Position numbers and translations under genes: made by a program. Shown one piece after another: positions 1 to 6,261 of a stretch of DNA of 7,890 nucleotides. The notes under the pieces are model-generated. The model did not search any database. It was not told the DNA's origin and saw only the letters and a list, made by a program, of their open reading frames with translations. The stretch's first letter is position 1, and each line of letters begins with the position of its first letter. Origin of the DNA: an uncultured Kouleothrix sp. (lineage in GTDB: Bacteria; Chloroflexota; Chloroflexia; Chloroflexales; Roseiflexaceae); the NCBI GenBank assembly GCA_937858455.1, contig CALLYN010000078.1, forward strand, positions 1-7,890. Reading direction: 5' to 3'.

Positions 1-203
1 CGCGCTGCCGCCAGCGTGGCCTCGGCCAGCCCCGCGCCGGTGCGCTGGAAGCACGCCCAGCCGGCGTCGGCCTTGGCGATCTCGAGCGGCAGGCCCGTGG
101 CGCGCAGCACCTCGAGCGCGGCTGGCACCACTTCCTGCCCGATCCCGTCGCCGGGGATGGCCAGCACGCGCAGCGCCGGCGCCCCTGAAGAATCTGTGGT
201 CAT
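1..203 (-). CDS. leuB: Isocitrate/isopropylmalate dehydrogenase family protein, LeuB-type (N-terminal part)
   Basis: Only the first 67 codons are in the window; the gene runs off at base 1. After a short variable N-terminus, the protein shows the family's opening strand and loop, IPGDGIGQEVVPAALEVL, followed by an ATGLP and AGWACFQRTG stretch. From memory, the EVVPA...VL.ATGLP pattern resembles archaeal-type LeuB/AksF proteins more than the E. coli LeuB type. These enzymes oxidatively decarboxylate 3-isopropylmalate (or homoisocitrate or 3-methylmalate) with NAD and a divalent metal in the cytoplasm. The ATG overlaps the stop codon of the preceding nucleotidyltransferase gene by 4 bases (ATGA), which implies translational coupling. 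Position with leuC and leuD in one operon favours a LeuB role. The substrate-selecting residues lie outside the window, so isocitrate, homoisocitrate or tartrate dehydrogenase cannot be excluded. Confidence 0.85.
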   Translation of the reverse strand, partial: MTTDSSGAPALRVLAIPGDGIGQEVVPAALEVLRATGLPLEIAKADAGWACFQRTGAGLAEATLAAA

Positions 204-1012
204 TGCGACTCCTCGATCAGCTTGCACAGGTCGCTCACCAGCCCGCCGAGCACCTCGGCCAGCGCCGGGTCGTCGGCGGCGAGCCGCGCGGCCTGTTCCC
301 AGCGCGCGCTGCAGCTCGCTGGCTGCAGCGCGCAGTGTGCTGCGTGCGCCAGCAGGCGCTTCTCGCCGGGGTGGTAGCGGCGGTTGAGCGCGAACAGCGC
401 GTTGAAGAAGACCATCTGTACGGTGTAGCGCCGGTGCTGCACGAATAGCAGGTCGCCGCGGCTCTGGGCCAGGCGCAGCTGGCGCAGGTAGGTTTGCAGC
501 AGCGCCGGGTGGCTGGCTAGCAGCCGGTGGCGCGTGGCCTCGGGGTAGCTGGCCAGGCGCGCGCGCAGCTGGCCCAGCGCGCCGCTTGGGTCGTGCAGCA
601 GGCGGCCATTCGCCACGTAGTACAGCCGCGCGGTGGCGAACCCTTCGTCGCCGATTCCTTCGCCATACGCGCGCTCGGCCTCGCCTAGCAGGTCGTCGAG
701 CGGCACGTAGACCAGCTCGACCAGCCGTCCCTGCACGCGCAGGTGGTCTTCGCGGCCCCAGGTGAGGATCTCGACCGCGACGCTGCCGGCGTCGGCGATG
801 CGCGCCAGCCGATCGGCGCGCTTGGTCAAGTCGGCCAGCGGCTCACGCCAGTAGACGTGCAGATCCAGGTCGGAGCGCTCGTCGGCCAGGCCGGCTGCGG
901 CCGAGCCGCCCAGCGAGACCGCGACAATGCCAGGCAGCTCGGCCACTGCGGCGCTCACCGCCTGCGCCAGCCGCTCGTCGGCCGGGCTGATTGTCGGCGA
1001 AGTATCAGTCAT
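200..1012 (-). CDS. Nucleotidyltransferase-fold protein (DUF4037-like)
   Basis: This is a 270-residue soluble protein. Residues about 28-55 carry the minimal nucleotidyltransferase signature: LGGSAAAG (GGS at 35-37) followed by SDLDLHVYW with two metal-binding aspartates at 48 and 50. The acidic residue in VEILTW (E81) is a plausible third metal ligand. The C-terminal half is helical, with an FNALFALNRRYHPGEKR stretch near residues 200-220, as in DUF4037-like or aminoglycoside-adenylyltransferase-like proteins. The family transfers an NMP group to a small molecule, RNA or protein; the target here is unknown. The ATG is preceded by AAAGGAG at good spacing. Its start lies 2 nt after the metallophosphoesterase stop, and its own stop overlaps the leuB start. 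This tight packing shows co-expression with the leu genes but does not reveal a shared pathway. It could be an old antibiotic-modifying-like enzyme used for housekeeping. Confidence 0.8.
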   Translation of the reverse strand: MTDTSPTISPADERLAQAVSAAVAELPGIVAVSLGGSAAAGLADERSDLDLHVYWREPLADLTKRADRLARIADAGSVAVEILTWGREDHLRVQGRLVELVYVPLDDLLGEAERAYGEGIGDEGFATARLYYVANGRLLHDPSGALGQLRARLASYPEATRHRLLASHPALLQTYLRQLRLAQSRGDLLFVQHRRYTVQMVFFNALFALNRRYHPGEKRLLAHAAHCALQPASCSARWEQAARLAADDPALAEVLGGLVSDLCKLIEESQ

Positions 1013-1014
1013 GG

Positions 1015-1761
1015 TTACTCCTTTGCGCGGCCGGTGGCGATCCAGCGCGCGCGGTCGGCGCGGCCGTTGCGGCGCGCGACCTCGGCGGCCGCGTCCCAGT
1101 CGTAGGGCACGGCGATGAGCTCAGGCTGCCAGCCGGCAGCCCTGCGCGTCAGAATGGCGTAGCGCGCGTGCGGGCTGCCGGCCTCCATTACATGCGGGAA
1201 GGGGGTGTCGTCGTCGTAGGCCGGGATGCCGACGCTGCCCGGATTGACCACCAGGCGCCCGCCTGGCAGCCCGACGATGCGTGGCACGTGGCTATGCGCG
1301 CACAGCACCACCGGCTGCGCGACGCCGGCCAGCCGCTCGGCGATCACGTCGCTCGACTCCAGCGCAACGCCGTGCGCCGTAACCCGCTCGAGCAAGTAGG
1401 TTTCGTCGGAGTCGGGCGTGCCGTGGCAGCAGAACACCTCGCCCAGCGTGAGTGTCGGCGGGCGGCTCGCCAGCCAGGCGATCTGCTCCGCGCTGAGCGC
1501 GCCTGTCACAAAGGCGTGGTCGGGCGCGGCGCGCACTTCTTCCGAGGGCGCGAACACGTCGCGATCCTGGTTGCCGGCCAGCGTTGCAATCGCAGGCTGC
1601 ATCAGCCGTGCCATGGTGCCGGCCGGGTCGAGCGAGCCGTATACGCAGTCGCCCAGGTTGACGATCGTGCCGATGCCGCGCTGCGCAATGTCGGCCAGCA
1701 CAGCGTCGAGCGCCCAGGTGTTGCCGTGAACGTCCGCGATAGCGGCAAGCTGTGTGATCAT
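1015..1761 (-). CDS. YfcE/MJ0936-type metallophosphoesterase
   Basis: This is a 248-residue calcineurin-like phosphoesterase. All metal-site motifs are present in order: DVHGN (D10, H12), GDCVYG (G37-D38), GNQD (63-66), a lone histidine in CCHG (H113), and the AHSHVPR pair (H156, H158). These are followed by NPGSVGIP (173-180), typical of the YfcE/MJ0936 branch. Such proteins hydrolyse phosphodiesters or phosphomonoesters with two metal ions; the physiological substrate is often unknown. The frame stays open upstream through leuD, but the ATG at 1761 is preferred. It has a GGAAAGG ribosome binding site 7 nt upstream, and homology begins with residue 1 (MITQLAAIADVHGN). The gene follows leuD after 95 nt and is separated from the nucleotidyltransferase gene by only 2 nt. 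A phosphoesterase next to a nucleotidyltransferase could mean one adds and the other removes a phosphate-linked group, but that is speculation. Confidence 0.88.
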   Translation of the reverse strand: MITQLAAIADVHGNTWALDAVLADIAQRGIGTIVNLGDCVYGSLDPAGTMARLMQPAIATLAGNQDRDVFAPSEEVRAAPDHAFVTGALSAEQIAWLASRPPTLTLGEVFCCHGTPDSDETYLLERVTAHGVALESSDVIAERLAGVAQPVVLCAHSHVPRIVGLPGGRLVVNPGSVGIPAYDDDTPFPHVMEAGSPHARYAILTRRAAGWQPELIAVPYDWDAAAEVARRNGRADRARWIATGRAKE

Positions 1762-1856
1762 GCCAGAACCTTTCCCGCCCGAGATGCGGGCCGCGCCTTG
1801 CGCTGCGCGCGGCGCGCTGCTCAAGATGTGGCGAATACCTCGTCTGCCGCTCTCGC

Positions 1857-2354
1857 TCACGCGCCCTGGCCGGGGAAGCGGCCGTGCTGCTTGTAGAACG
1901 GCACAATCCCGCCGGCCGACCACACCTCCTGCAAGAACGCGGGCGGCGGCGGCAGCTGGATCGTCTGCCCGTCGGCCACCAGCCGGCCGCTGGCGAGGTC
2001 GAACTCGACCTGCTGGCCGTCGCTTAGCGTGCCGGTCAGGTCGGCCTCGAAGCACGGGATGCCCAGGTTCAGCGCGTTGCGGTAGAAGATCCGCGCGAAC
2101 AGCGGCGCGATGATCGCGCCGACGCCGACCATACGCAGCGCCAGCGGGGCGTACTCGCGCGACGAGCCGCAGCCGAAGTTCGGCCCGGCCACCAGCAGGT
2201 CGCCTGGCTGCACCGTCGAGGCGAACTCGGGCCGCGCTTCGACGAATGGGTACTTGCGCAGCTCGGCCTCGTCTTTGAGCATGTAGGGCGCGTAGCGCCC
2301 CGGCACGATCTGGTCGGTGTTCACGTTCGCGCCGAAGATCCATATACGTGGCAT
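1857..2354 (-). CDS. leuD: 3-isopropylmalate dehydratase-type small subunit (LeuD/HacB family)
   Basis: This 165-residue protein is the short archaeal/Thermus-type small subunit of the LeuCD/HacAB hydro-lyases. It begins with the FGANVNTDQIVPGRY motif, carries NFGCGSSREYAPLAL (59-73), and continues with the APLFARIFYRNALNLGIP segment of the swivelling domain. It pairs with LeuC to isomerise 2-isopropylmalate to 3-isopropylmalate, or an analogue. The loop just after GRY, which sets substrate choice in this family, reads YAPY (21-24). As I recall, it is YLVY in M. jannaschii isopropylmalate isomerase and YLRT in its homoaconitase. The missing Arg argues against homoaconitate and for isopropylmalate or another hydrophobic malate. 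An AAAGGAAA ribosome binding site precedes the ATG. Unusually, leuD is split from leuC by an exporter gene and a PLP-enzyme gene. Confidence 0.9.
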   Translation of the reverse strand: MPRIWIFGANVNTDQIVPGRYAPYMLKDEAELRKYPFVEARPEFASTVQPGDLLVAGPNFGCGSSREYAPLALRMVGVGAIIAPLFARIFYRNALNLGIPCFEADLTGTLSDGQQVEFDLASGRLVADGQTIQLPPPPAFLQEVWSAGGIVPFYKQHGRFPGQGA

Positions 2355-2479
2355 GGTGTCGTTTCCTTTCGTTGAGTGTGTGGCCGTCGGCCGTCGTCTG
2401 TGCCTTTCCGCCGCTCGGAGCTGGGCGGGTGCTTCCTCTTTATGCCAGCTGTCGTCTCGGCCTTTCCCCTGGCGCGAGC

Positions 2480-2518
2480 GGGCGAGCGCTTCGCCCTTAC
2501 GCCGGCTGGCCGAGCCGG
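2480..2518 (-). other. Two tandem hairpins after the PLP-enzyme gene
   Basis: Just downstream of the stop codon at 2523-2525, reading on the minus strand, lie two short perfect inverted repeats. The first is 2502-2507 with 2513-2518 (CCGGCT/AGCCGG, 5-nt loop). The second is 2480-2485 with 2491-2496 (GGGCGA/TCGCCC, 5-nt loop). Neither is followed by a T run, so they are not convincing intrinsic terminators. They may slow 3' decay of the upstream message or set relative expression of the PLP enzyme and leuD. They sit in a 168-nt gap in which I see no gene and no good promoter. Confidence 0.35.
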
Positions 2519-2522
2519 GCGC

Positions 2523-3650
2523 TCAGGGCAGCGCCGCCAGCGCCTGCTCCAGGTCGGCGAGCAGGTCGTCGGGATGCTCCAGCCCGATCGAGAGTCGCAG
2601 CAGGCTGGGCGGCGTGCGGCTCTCGGGGCCTTCCACCGAGGCGCGGTGCTCGATCAGGCTCTCGACGCCGCCAAGGCTGGTGGCGCGGGTGAACAGCCGC
2701 ACGCGCGCCGCCAGCGCCATCGCCACCGGCTCGCCGCCGCGCACCTCGACCGAGAGCATGCCGCCGAAGCCGCGCATCTGGCGCGCCGCTACGGCGTGGC
2801 CTGGGTGCGACGCCAGGCCGGGGTAGTGTACCCGCTCGATCGCCGGGTGCGCGCTGAGGAAAGCCGCTACCCGCCCGGCGTTCTCCACATGCCCGCGCAT
2901 ACGGTAGGCCAGCGAGCGCACGCCGCGCAGCACCAGCCAGCAGTCAAACGGCGCAGGCACCGCGCCGCCGTTGCCCTGGATGAAGCGGATGCGCTCGAAC
3001 AGCCCGTCGCGCTCGCGCGCCACCACCGCGCCGCCCAGCACGTCGCTGTGGCCGCCCAGGTACTTGGTGGTGGCGTGCAGCGCAAGGTCGGCGCCCAGCG
3101 CCAGCGGCTGCTGAAGCGCTGGCGTGGCCCAGGTGTTGTCGACGGCGCAGCGCGCCCCGGCCGCGTGCGCGGCCTCGGCCAGCGCGGCAATGTCGCTCAC
3201 CTTCAGCAGCGGGTTCGAGGGCGTTTCGACCCACAGCAGCCGCGTGTTCGGCCGCAGCGCCGCGCGCACCGCCCCCAGGTCGGTCATGTCGACAATACTA
3301 TACTCCAGGCCCCACGGCGCCATGACCTCGCGCACCAGCCGCGAGACGCCATGGTAGGCGTCGTCGGGGATCAGCACGTGGTCGCCGGGCGCCAGCGCCT
3401 GGAAGATGCTCATGGCTGCGGCCAGCCCCGAGCCAAATGCCGCGCAGTCGGCGCCACCTTCGAGCGCGGCAAGGCATTGCTCGAGCGCGGTGCGGTTCGG
3501 GTTGCCCGAGCGCGTGTAGATGTAGCCGCTGGGGAAGCTGCCGTCGGCGGCGCGCTCGAATGTGGTCGAGAGGACGATCGGCGGCACTACCGCGCCGCTG
3601 ACCGGGTCGGCCGGCTGCCCGGCGTGGATGGCGAGGGTTTCGAGTTGCAT
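2523..3650 (-). CDS. Cys/Met-metabolism PLP-dependent enzyme (cystathionine gamma-synthase/lyase family)
   Basis: This 375-residue fold-type I PLP enzyme is near the usual family length. Visible landmarks are the YTR phosphate-binding element contributed across the dimer (45-47), the SNP motif (145-147), the PLP-nitrogen aspartate D171 in AVDNTWATP, and the Schiff-base lysine K196 in HATTKYLGGHSD. The TSLGGVESLIEH segment lies at 324-335, and the substrate-carboxylate arginine is R352 in LLRLSIG. The family makes or breaks cystathionine, or cleaves methionine and homocysteine. The DDAYHG segment lacks the Cys typical of methionine gamma-lyase. The Glu that precedes SLGG in E. coli MetB and human CGL is Thr here (T324), so the exact reaction is uncertain. 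A GAGG ribosome binding site precedes the ATG. The gene lies 90 nt after a LysE-type exporter and upstream of leuD, which suggests amino-acid metabolism coupled to export. Confidence 0.88.
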   Translation of the reverse strand: MQLETLAIHAGQPADPVSGAVVPPIVLSTTFERAADGSFPSGYIYTRSGNPNRTALEQCLAALEGGADCAAFGSGLAAAMSIFQALAPGDHVLIPDDAYHGVSRLVREVMAPWGLEYSIVDMTDLGAVRAALRPNTRLLWVETPSNPLLKVSDIAALAEAAHAAGARCAVDNTWATPALQQPLALGADLALHATTKYLGGHSDVLGGAVVARERDGLFERIRFIQGNGGAVPAPFDCWLVLRGVRSLAYRMRGHVENAGRVAAFLSAHPAIERVHYPGLASHPGHAVAARQMRGFGGMLSVEVRGGEPVAMALAARVRLFTRATSLGGVESLIEHRASVEGPESRTPPSLLRLSIGLEHPDDLLADLEQALAALP

Positions 3651-3740
3651 ATATTCCTCGATGAGATACAGGCTGGAAAGCTGCAGCGGGGCAGGCCGGC
3701 CTTAACCAGCGGCCCTGCAACCCTGCAACCCCCAAAGTCG

Positions 3741-4361
3741 CTAGCCAACAAACAGGCTGGCCAGCGCGCCCACGCCGAACAGCAGTATGACGATGCCCGA
3801 AATGCGGTTGACCCACACCAGCAGCTGGGGCGTGACGCGCGCGCGCAGCAGCGCGACACCGCCGCTTAGCAGCAGCCACCACATCCCCGAGCCGCAGAAC
3901 ACGCCCAGCACCAGCAGCGCCGCCTGCCCGTAGTCGCCGGCCGCGCTCGCGAGGCCCAGTCCGGCAAACACTGCCACGAACGACAGGATGGTGGTGGGGT
4001 TTGTCAGCGTCAGAAACAGCGTCGAGGTGTACGCGCCGAGCAGTCCGGCGCCGCTGGCGTTCGCAGCCTGCTCGGCGGGGCGCGCCAGCAGCGTCCGTAC
4101 GCCCAGGTAGCACAGAAACAGCCCGCCGATCAGCTTCAGCCAGAACTGCTGGCTGATCAACAGGCTCGAGATAAACGTCAGCCCGAAGCCCGCCACGCAG
4201 CCGTAGAACGCGTCGGCGGTGGCGGCGCCCAGCCCCGATACCAGCCCGGCCGCGCGGCCGCTCGCGAGCGTCCGCCGGATGCACAGCGCCCCGATCGGCC
4301 CAACCGGCGCGGCGATGCTGAAGCCGATGATCAATCCTCTGAGCAGCAGGCTTGCGTCCAT
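3741..4361 (-). CDS. LysE/RhtB-family amino-acid exporter
   Basis: This is a 206-residue, strongly hydrophobic inner-membrane protein with about six predicted membrane segments. The family signature PVGPIGALCIRRTL lies in the first segment (about residues 18-33). The second conserved stretch, LTLTNPTTILSFVAVFAGLG, lies in the middle. Length and topology match LysE/RhtB translocators, which export lysine, arginine, homoserine, threonine, leucine or cysteine and its derivatives by proton antiport. The substrate cannot be read from the sequence. An AGGGAG ribosome binding site sits 6 nt before the ATG and directly abuts the end of the 21-bp repeat array upstream. Lying between leuC and a Cys/Met PLP enzyme, it could relieve overflow of a branched-chain or sulfur amino acid made by this operon; that is inference. 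Confidence 0.88.
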   Translation of the reverse strand: MDASLLLRGLIIGFSIAAPVGPIGALCIRRTLASGRAAGLVSGLGAATADAFYGCVAGFGLTFISSLLISQQFWLKLIGGLFLCYLGVRTLLARPAEQAANASGAGLLGAYTSTLFLTLTNPTTILSFVAVFAGLGLASAAGDYGQAALLVLGVFCGSGMWWLLLSGGVALLRARVTPQLLVWVNRISGIVILLFGVGALASLFVG

Positions 4362-4374
4362 TCTATCTCCCTAA

Positions 4375-4668
4375 GCCACCAGGCGTGCGATGTGCTTCTC
4401 CAGCCGTGCGACGCGAGCCACCAGCCGTGCGACACGAGCCACCGGGCGCGTGCTGCGAGCCATCAGGCGTGCGATGTGCTTCTCCAGCTGTGCGACACGA
4501 GCCACCGGGCGCGTGCCGCGAGCTACCAGGCGCGTGCTGCGAGCCACCAGGCGCGTGCCGCGAGCCACCGGACGTGCGACACGAGCCACCGGACGCGTAC
4601 CGCGAGCCACCGGACGCGTGCTGCGAGCCACCGGGCGCGTGCTGCGAGCCACCGGACGCGTACCGCGA
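4375..4668. repeat. 21-bp tandem repeat array, 14 units
   Basis: Fourteen consecutive 21-bp units fill nearly the whole gap between leuC (stop at 4691-4693) and the LysE-type gene (ATG at 4361). On the plus strand a typical unit starts GCCACC, continues with GGGCGCG or GGACGCG, and ends TGCTGCGA or TACCGCGA. A second subtype has CGTGCGACACGA as its second half. Units 4 and 13 are identical, as are units 11 and 14. A two-unit variant containing GTGCGATGTGCTTCTCCAGC recurs at units 1-2 and 5-6, giving a higher-order period. A decayed fifteenth unit follows at 4669-4689. Because 21 is a multiple of 3, several frames stay open across the array without implying a protein. It is probably a minisatellite grown by slippage or unequal recombination. 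A role in mRNA structure between the two genes is possible but unproven. Confidence 0.95.
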
Positions 4669-4690
4669 GCTACTCCCCCGGACTGCGAGA

Positions 4691-5968
4691 CTACGCCAGC
4701 ACCTCGGACGGGTGGGTGATATACCCGGTCAGCGCCGTGGCTGCGGCCACCTCGGGCGAGCCAAGGTAGATATTTGCCTGCGGCGAGCCCATGCGCCCAC
4801 GGAAGTTGCGGTTGCCGGTGAACAGGCACACCTCGCCTGGCGCCAGCACGCCCATGTGCCGCCCGATGCATGCGCCGCAGCCCGGCGTGCCAAGCGCGGC
4901 GCCCGCCGACAGCAGCGTGGCGAGCGTGCCGTCTTCGGTGGCCTGCCGTAGCGCCTCGCTGGTGGCCGGCACCACGATCAGCCGTACGCCCTTGGCTACT
5001 TTTCGCCCCTTGAGAATCCGCGCGGCCGCCGCCATGTCGGTGTAGTGGCCATTGGTGCAGGTGCCCAGGTACACCACGTCGACTGCGACCCGCCCCACGT
5101 CGCTCAGGTCGGCGACATTGTCGACGTAATGCGGCACGCTGACCTGCGGCTCGAGCGTCGCCAGGTCGACGTCGACTGTCTGGCTGTAGCGCGCGCCCTC
5201 TTCGACGCGCAGCCACTCGGGCACCTGGTTGGCAGTGGCCGCCCGGTCGATCGGCGCAAGCGCGGCGCCTTCCGGCAAGTCGAACAGCGGCGGAATGATG
5301 CCGGCCTTGGCGCCGACCTCGATCGAGAGCGTCGCCAGGGTCATGCGGTCGCCGGTGGAAAGGAACTCGACGCCGTGCCACTCGACCGACTGGTAGGTCG
5401 CGCCGTCGGCGCCGATCGCGCGGGCCACGCGCAGCCCCAGGTCTTTCGCGCTCACGCCGGGCCGGAAGCGGCCCCGCGCCTGCACGCGCACTGTCTCGGG
5501 AACGCGCAGCCACGTCTGGCCGGTGGCCAGCGCCAGCGCCATGTCGGTGGTGCCCATGCCGGTGCCGAACGCGCCCACGCAGCCGTAGCCCGTCGAGTGC
5601 GAGTCGCTGCCGACGATCAGCATGCCGGGCTGGGCCAGGCGCTCTTCCACCAGCACCGGGTGCGAGATGCCGCGCCCCACGTCGAACAGGTGGCTGATGC
5701 CCTGCTCGCGCACCCAGCGCCGCAGGTTGGCCTGGTGCTCGGCGTTCTGGATCGTCGCGGCCGGCGCCACGTGGTCGACAACCACCGCGATCCTGTCGGC
5801 GTCCCACACGCGCTCGGCGCCTAGCTCGCCGTGCAGTACCTTGATGATGCTGGGCGAGATGCTGTCGTGCATCATGGCCAGGTCGACATTCACCACGACA
5901 TTTTCGCCGGCCTGCACCGGCCGGCTGGCCGCGTGCGAAAGGATCTGCTCCGCGAGTGTCTGTGCCAT
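4691..5968 (-). CDS. leuC: 3-isopropylmalate dehydratase-type large subunit (LeuC/HacA family, archaeal type)
   Basis: This 425-residue protein matches the length of the separate-subunit LeuC/HacA/DmdA branch rather than the ~466-residue E. coli LeuC. It has the VGSDSHSTGYG motif (119-129) and GAFGTGMGTTDMA (132-144). The three [4Fe-4S] ligands are present: C304 in LGTCTNG, and C364 and C367 in GCGAC. The C-terminal NRNFRGRMGS (387-395) and TGYITHP segments are typical. With LeuD it removes and re-adds water to isomerise a 2-substituted malate, most likely isopropylmalate; homoaconitate or 2,3-dimethylmalate are alternatives. AAAGGAGA lies 7 nt before the ATG. It is the first gene of the minus-strand operon, behind a long structured leader. 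The gene stops normally before the repeat array; a different frame reads through the array, but nothing supports a fusion. Confidence 0.93.
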   Translation of the reverse strand: MAQTLAEQILSHAASRPVQAGENVVVNVDLAMMHDSISPSIIKVLHGELGAERVWDADRIAVVVDHVAPAATIQNAEHQANLRRWVREQGISHLFDVGRGISHPVLVEERLAQPGMLIVGSDSHSTGYGCVGAFGTGMGTTDMALALATGQTWLRVPETVRVQARGRFRPGVSAKDLGLRVARAIGADGATYQSVEWHGVEFLSTGDRMTLATLSIEVGAKAGIIPPLFDLPEGAALAPIDRAATANQVPEWLRVEEGARYSQTVDVDLATLEPQVSVPHYVDNVADLSDVGRVAVDVVYLGTCTNGHYTDMAAAARILKGRKVAKGVRLIVVPATSEALRQATEDGTLATLLSAGAALGTPGCGACIGRHMGVLAPGEVCLFTGNRNFRGRMGSPQANIYLGSPEVAAATALTGYITHPSEVLA

Positions 5969-6204
5969 GTGTGTTCTCCTTTGTGGGCGTTAGGCGCCCT
6001 TGACGTAGGATTGCCCGCATGCTGTTGCCGCCGCGCCATGCCGGCGCGCGGCCCGAGAATGGCGACCAGGCGCGCCCGTACGCGGGTGCGCCGCGAGCAC
6101 AGCCAGCGCTACGAGCACAGCAAAGCCGGCGTCGCGAGCGACTCGCAACGCGCCGGAGCAGTCATTGCTCGCCGGGGCCGCAGTGTGTGCCGAGCATACA
6201 AAAT

Positions 6205-6233
6205 GCCCGCTTCACCGGTCTGGTGAAGCGGGC
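6205..6233 (-). terminator. Attenuator-like hairpin in the leuC leader
   Basis: A perfect 12-bp inverted repeat, GCCCGCTTCACC and GGTGAAGCGGGC, is separated by a 5-nt loop. On the minus strand it is followed at once by ATTTTGTAT, the layout of an intrinsic terminator. It lies about 120 nt after the predicted start of the leuC transcript and about 240 nt before leuC. No gene ends here on either strand, because the flanking genes diverge, so premature termination of the leuC message is the best explanation. The plus-strand flank (TTGTCTT) is a poorer tail. Confidence 0.65.
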
Positions 6234-6261
6234 TTGTCTTCGCATCTCAGGACAAGCGAGC

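Noticed and set aside
1015..2343. 442-codon version of the metallophosphoesterase starting inside leuD
   Set aside because: The upstream part is out-of-frame leuD; the domain starts exactly at the ATG at 1761, which has a good ribosome binding site.
3714..3729. Short direct repeat (CCCTGCAA twice) between the exporter and PLP-enzyme genes
   Set aside because: Two 8-bp copies in GC-rich intergenic DNA are easily due to chance, with no associated element.
2376..3869. 497-codon plus-strand open frame opposite the PLP enzyme
   Set aside because: Its composition is typical of an antisense shadow in GC-rich DNA; the minus strand encodes a clear PLP enzyme with all catalytic motifs.
4375..4668. 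CRISPR array
   Set aside because: Units are contiguous with no unique spacers and no cas genes are nearby; it is a simple tandem repeat.
4352..4951. Plus-strand Cys/Pro-rich repeat protein (repeats like CCEPPGA) across the array
   Set aside because: The frame runs antisense into leuC, has no ribosome binding site or homology, and its openness follows from a 21-bp unit lacking stops.
4371..6020. 549-codon minus-strand open frame spanning leuC and the repeat array, suggesting a LeuC fusion to an Arg-rich tail
   Set aside because: It is a different frame from leuC, stays open because of GC bias and the 21-bp period, and no slippery sequence is visible near the leuC stop.
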